A stretch of DNA of 16,285 nt, from the NCBI GenBank assembly GCA_030604285.1, contig JAUVWD010000003.1, positions 1 to 16,285 of the forward strand. Direction: 5' to 3'. The notes beneath the pieces are model-generated. The model ran no database searches. It was not told where the DNA came from and saw only the letters and a program-made list of their open reading frames with translations. The stretch comes from Chloroflexota bacterium (GTDB taxonomy: Bacteria; Chloroflexota; Dehalococcoidia; GIF9; AB-539-J10). Position numbers and translations under genes: made by a program. Position 1 is the stretch's first letter. Every line of letters starts with the position of its first letter. Positions 15,644 to 16,285 of the stretch are shown here, piece by piece.

Positions 15644-16189
15644 TCAACTTTTCCTGAAGGGCATGCCCATGAGTTCCAACAGATTCCTAGCTTCATCATC
15701 ACTTTTGGCTGTGGTGACTATGGTTACTTGGAGGCCGCGAACTTTTTCCACCTTACCATAATCAATCTCGGGGAAGGTTATCTGCTCTCTCATGCCCAGA
15801 TTGTAACTACCACGGCCATCGAAAGAATCCCTTGATACTCCTTGGAAATCGCGGAAACGTGGTAGCGCAACATTGACCAACCTGTCAAAGAAATCATACA
15901 TTCGTTTGCCTCTGAGTGTCACCATCATACCAATGGGCATGCCAGCTCTAACCTTAAAGGCGGCAATAGACCTTTTGGCCCGTGTAATTACTGGATGTTG
16001 CCCTGAGATAGCAGCCAAATCTCTTGCTGCTCCCTCGAGGGCTTTAGGGTTTAGTATTGCTTCGCCCAAACCAATACTAAGCACCACCTTCTTCAACCTG
16101 GGTACCTGCATCACATTACCGTACCCGAGATTGGCTTTGAGCTGAGGAATAACCTCTGTTGAGTACTTTTGCTTTAACCGAGATGTCAT
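15644..16189 (-). CDS. rplE: 50S ribosomal protein L5
   Basis: L5 binds 5S rRNA and contacts P-site tRNA. The 181-residue product starts [18 protein letters not shown] and has [70 protein letters not shown] and [20 protein letters not shown], all typical. A TTG five codons upstream (16202-16204) overlaps the rplX end and is less likely than the ATG at 16187-16189, although the best purine tract (GAGGTGA) is about 14 nt from that ATG. It follows rplX by 7 nt. Confidence 0.96.
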   Translation of the reverse strand: MTSRLKQKYSTEVIPQLKANLGYGNVMQVPRLKKVVLSIGLGEAILNPKALEGAARDLAAISGQHPVITRAKRSIAAFKVRAGMPIGMMVTLRGKRMYDFFDRLVNVALPRFRDFQGVSRDSFDGRGSYNLGMREQITFPEIDYGKVEKVRGLQVTIVTTAKSDDEARNLLELMGMPFRKS

Positions 16190-16196
16190 AACTAAG

Positions 16197-16285
16197 TTAA
16201 TCAATCACCTCACCACAAGAGCGGCAAATCCGCACCTTCTTGCCATCTTCAAGGAAACGAAACCCGACTCGGCTAGGCCGGTTGC
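16197..16285 (-). CDS. rplX: 50S ribosomal protein L24, C-terminal part
   Basis: Only the last 28 complete codons are in the window: [20 protein letters not shown] followed by RSCGEVID and TAA. The RPSRVGFR[16 protein letters not shown] ending with its C-x2-C pair is characteristic of bacterial L24, an early 23S rRNA-binding assembly initiator. The gene continues past the right edge. It precedes rplE, as expected for the spc operon. Confidence 0.93.
   Translation of the reverse strand, partial: NRPSRVGFRFLEDGKKVRICRSCGEVID

Noticed and set aside
15643-15702. N-terminal extension of rpsN
   Set aside because: It overlaps the end of rplE; the 61-residue form from 15642 is the standard zinc-type S14.
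1-16285. tRNA genes, CRISPR arrays, transposases or phage genes
   Set aside because: None was seen; nearly all sequence is accounted for by protein genes with short spacers.

Overview
The window is bacterial, gene-dense and almost entirely coding. Its main body is one end of the S10-spc-alpha ribosomal protein cluster on the minus strand, running from the 3' end of rplX at the right edge to rpsI near 5.4 kb. The MetK sequence (Asp-Thr-[Tyr]-Gly-Ser-Ala-Cys-Pro-His followed by a GGGCFSGKD loop), the AbfD-type flavoprotein, the archaeal-like phosphohexomutase and a degenerate palindromic repeat ending in ATTGCG/CGCAAT together suggest a Chloroflexota bacterium, probably Dehalococcoidia-like. 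This is an inference from recalled family features; no search was run. The single-base frameshift in metK would fit a metagenome-derived or draft assembly.

Left part, plus strand (1-3513): metK (5' end outside the window, broken by a one-base deletion near 739/740); a HAD-family phosphatase 1 nt downstream; a 299-nt gap with a small hairpin, an extended -10 promoter and a 96-bp palindromic repeat; then a phosphoglucomutase/phosphomannomutase. The last gene is convergent with the minus-strand block, with 12 nt between the two stop codons.

Middle (3526-5341), minus strand: a small cupin of the mannose-6-phosphate isomerase type, preceded by a divergent member of the 4-hydroxybutyryl-CoA dehydratase (AbfD) / 4-hydroxyphenylacetate 3-hydroxylase family. 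Both lie directly downstream of the ribosomal genes on the same strand.

Right part (5419-16285), minus strand, in order of transcription: rplX (partial), rplE, rpsN, rpsH, rplF, rplR, rpsE, rplO, secY, a 235-nt gap, adk, map, infA, a 65-nt gap with a near-consensus sigma-70 promoter, rpmJ, rpsM, rpsK, rpsD, rpoA, rplQ, truA, rplM, rpsI. Spacings are mostly a few nucleotides, with several ATGA or longer overlaps, so this is one or two long operons for ribosome assembly, initiation, protein export, N-terminal Met removal, nucleotide balance and RNA polymerase alpha. rpmD (L30) is absent from its usual place between rpsE and rplO.

No tRNA, rRNA, CRISPR array, transposase or phage gene was seen. 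The items most worth a second look are the AbfD-like protein with altered residues round its predicted Fe-S site, the metK frameshift, the missing rpmD, the repeat in the phosphohexomutase leader, and two tiny ORFs between secY and adk.
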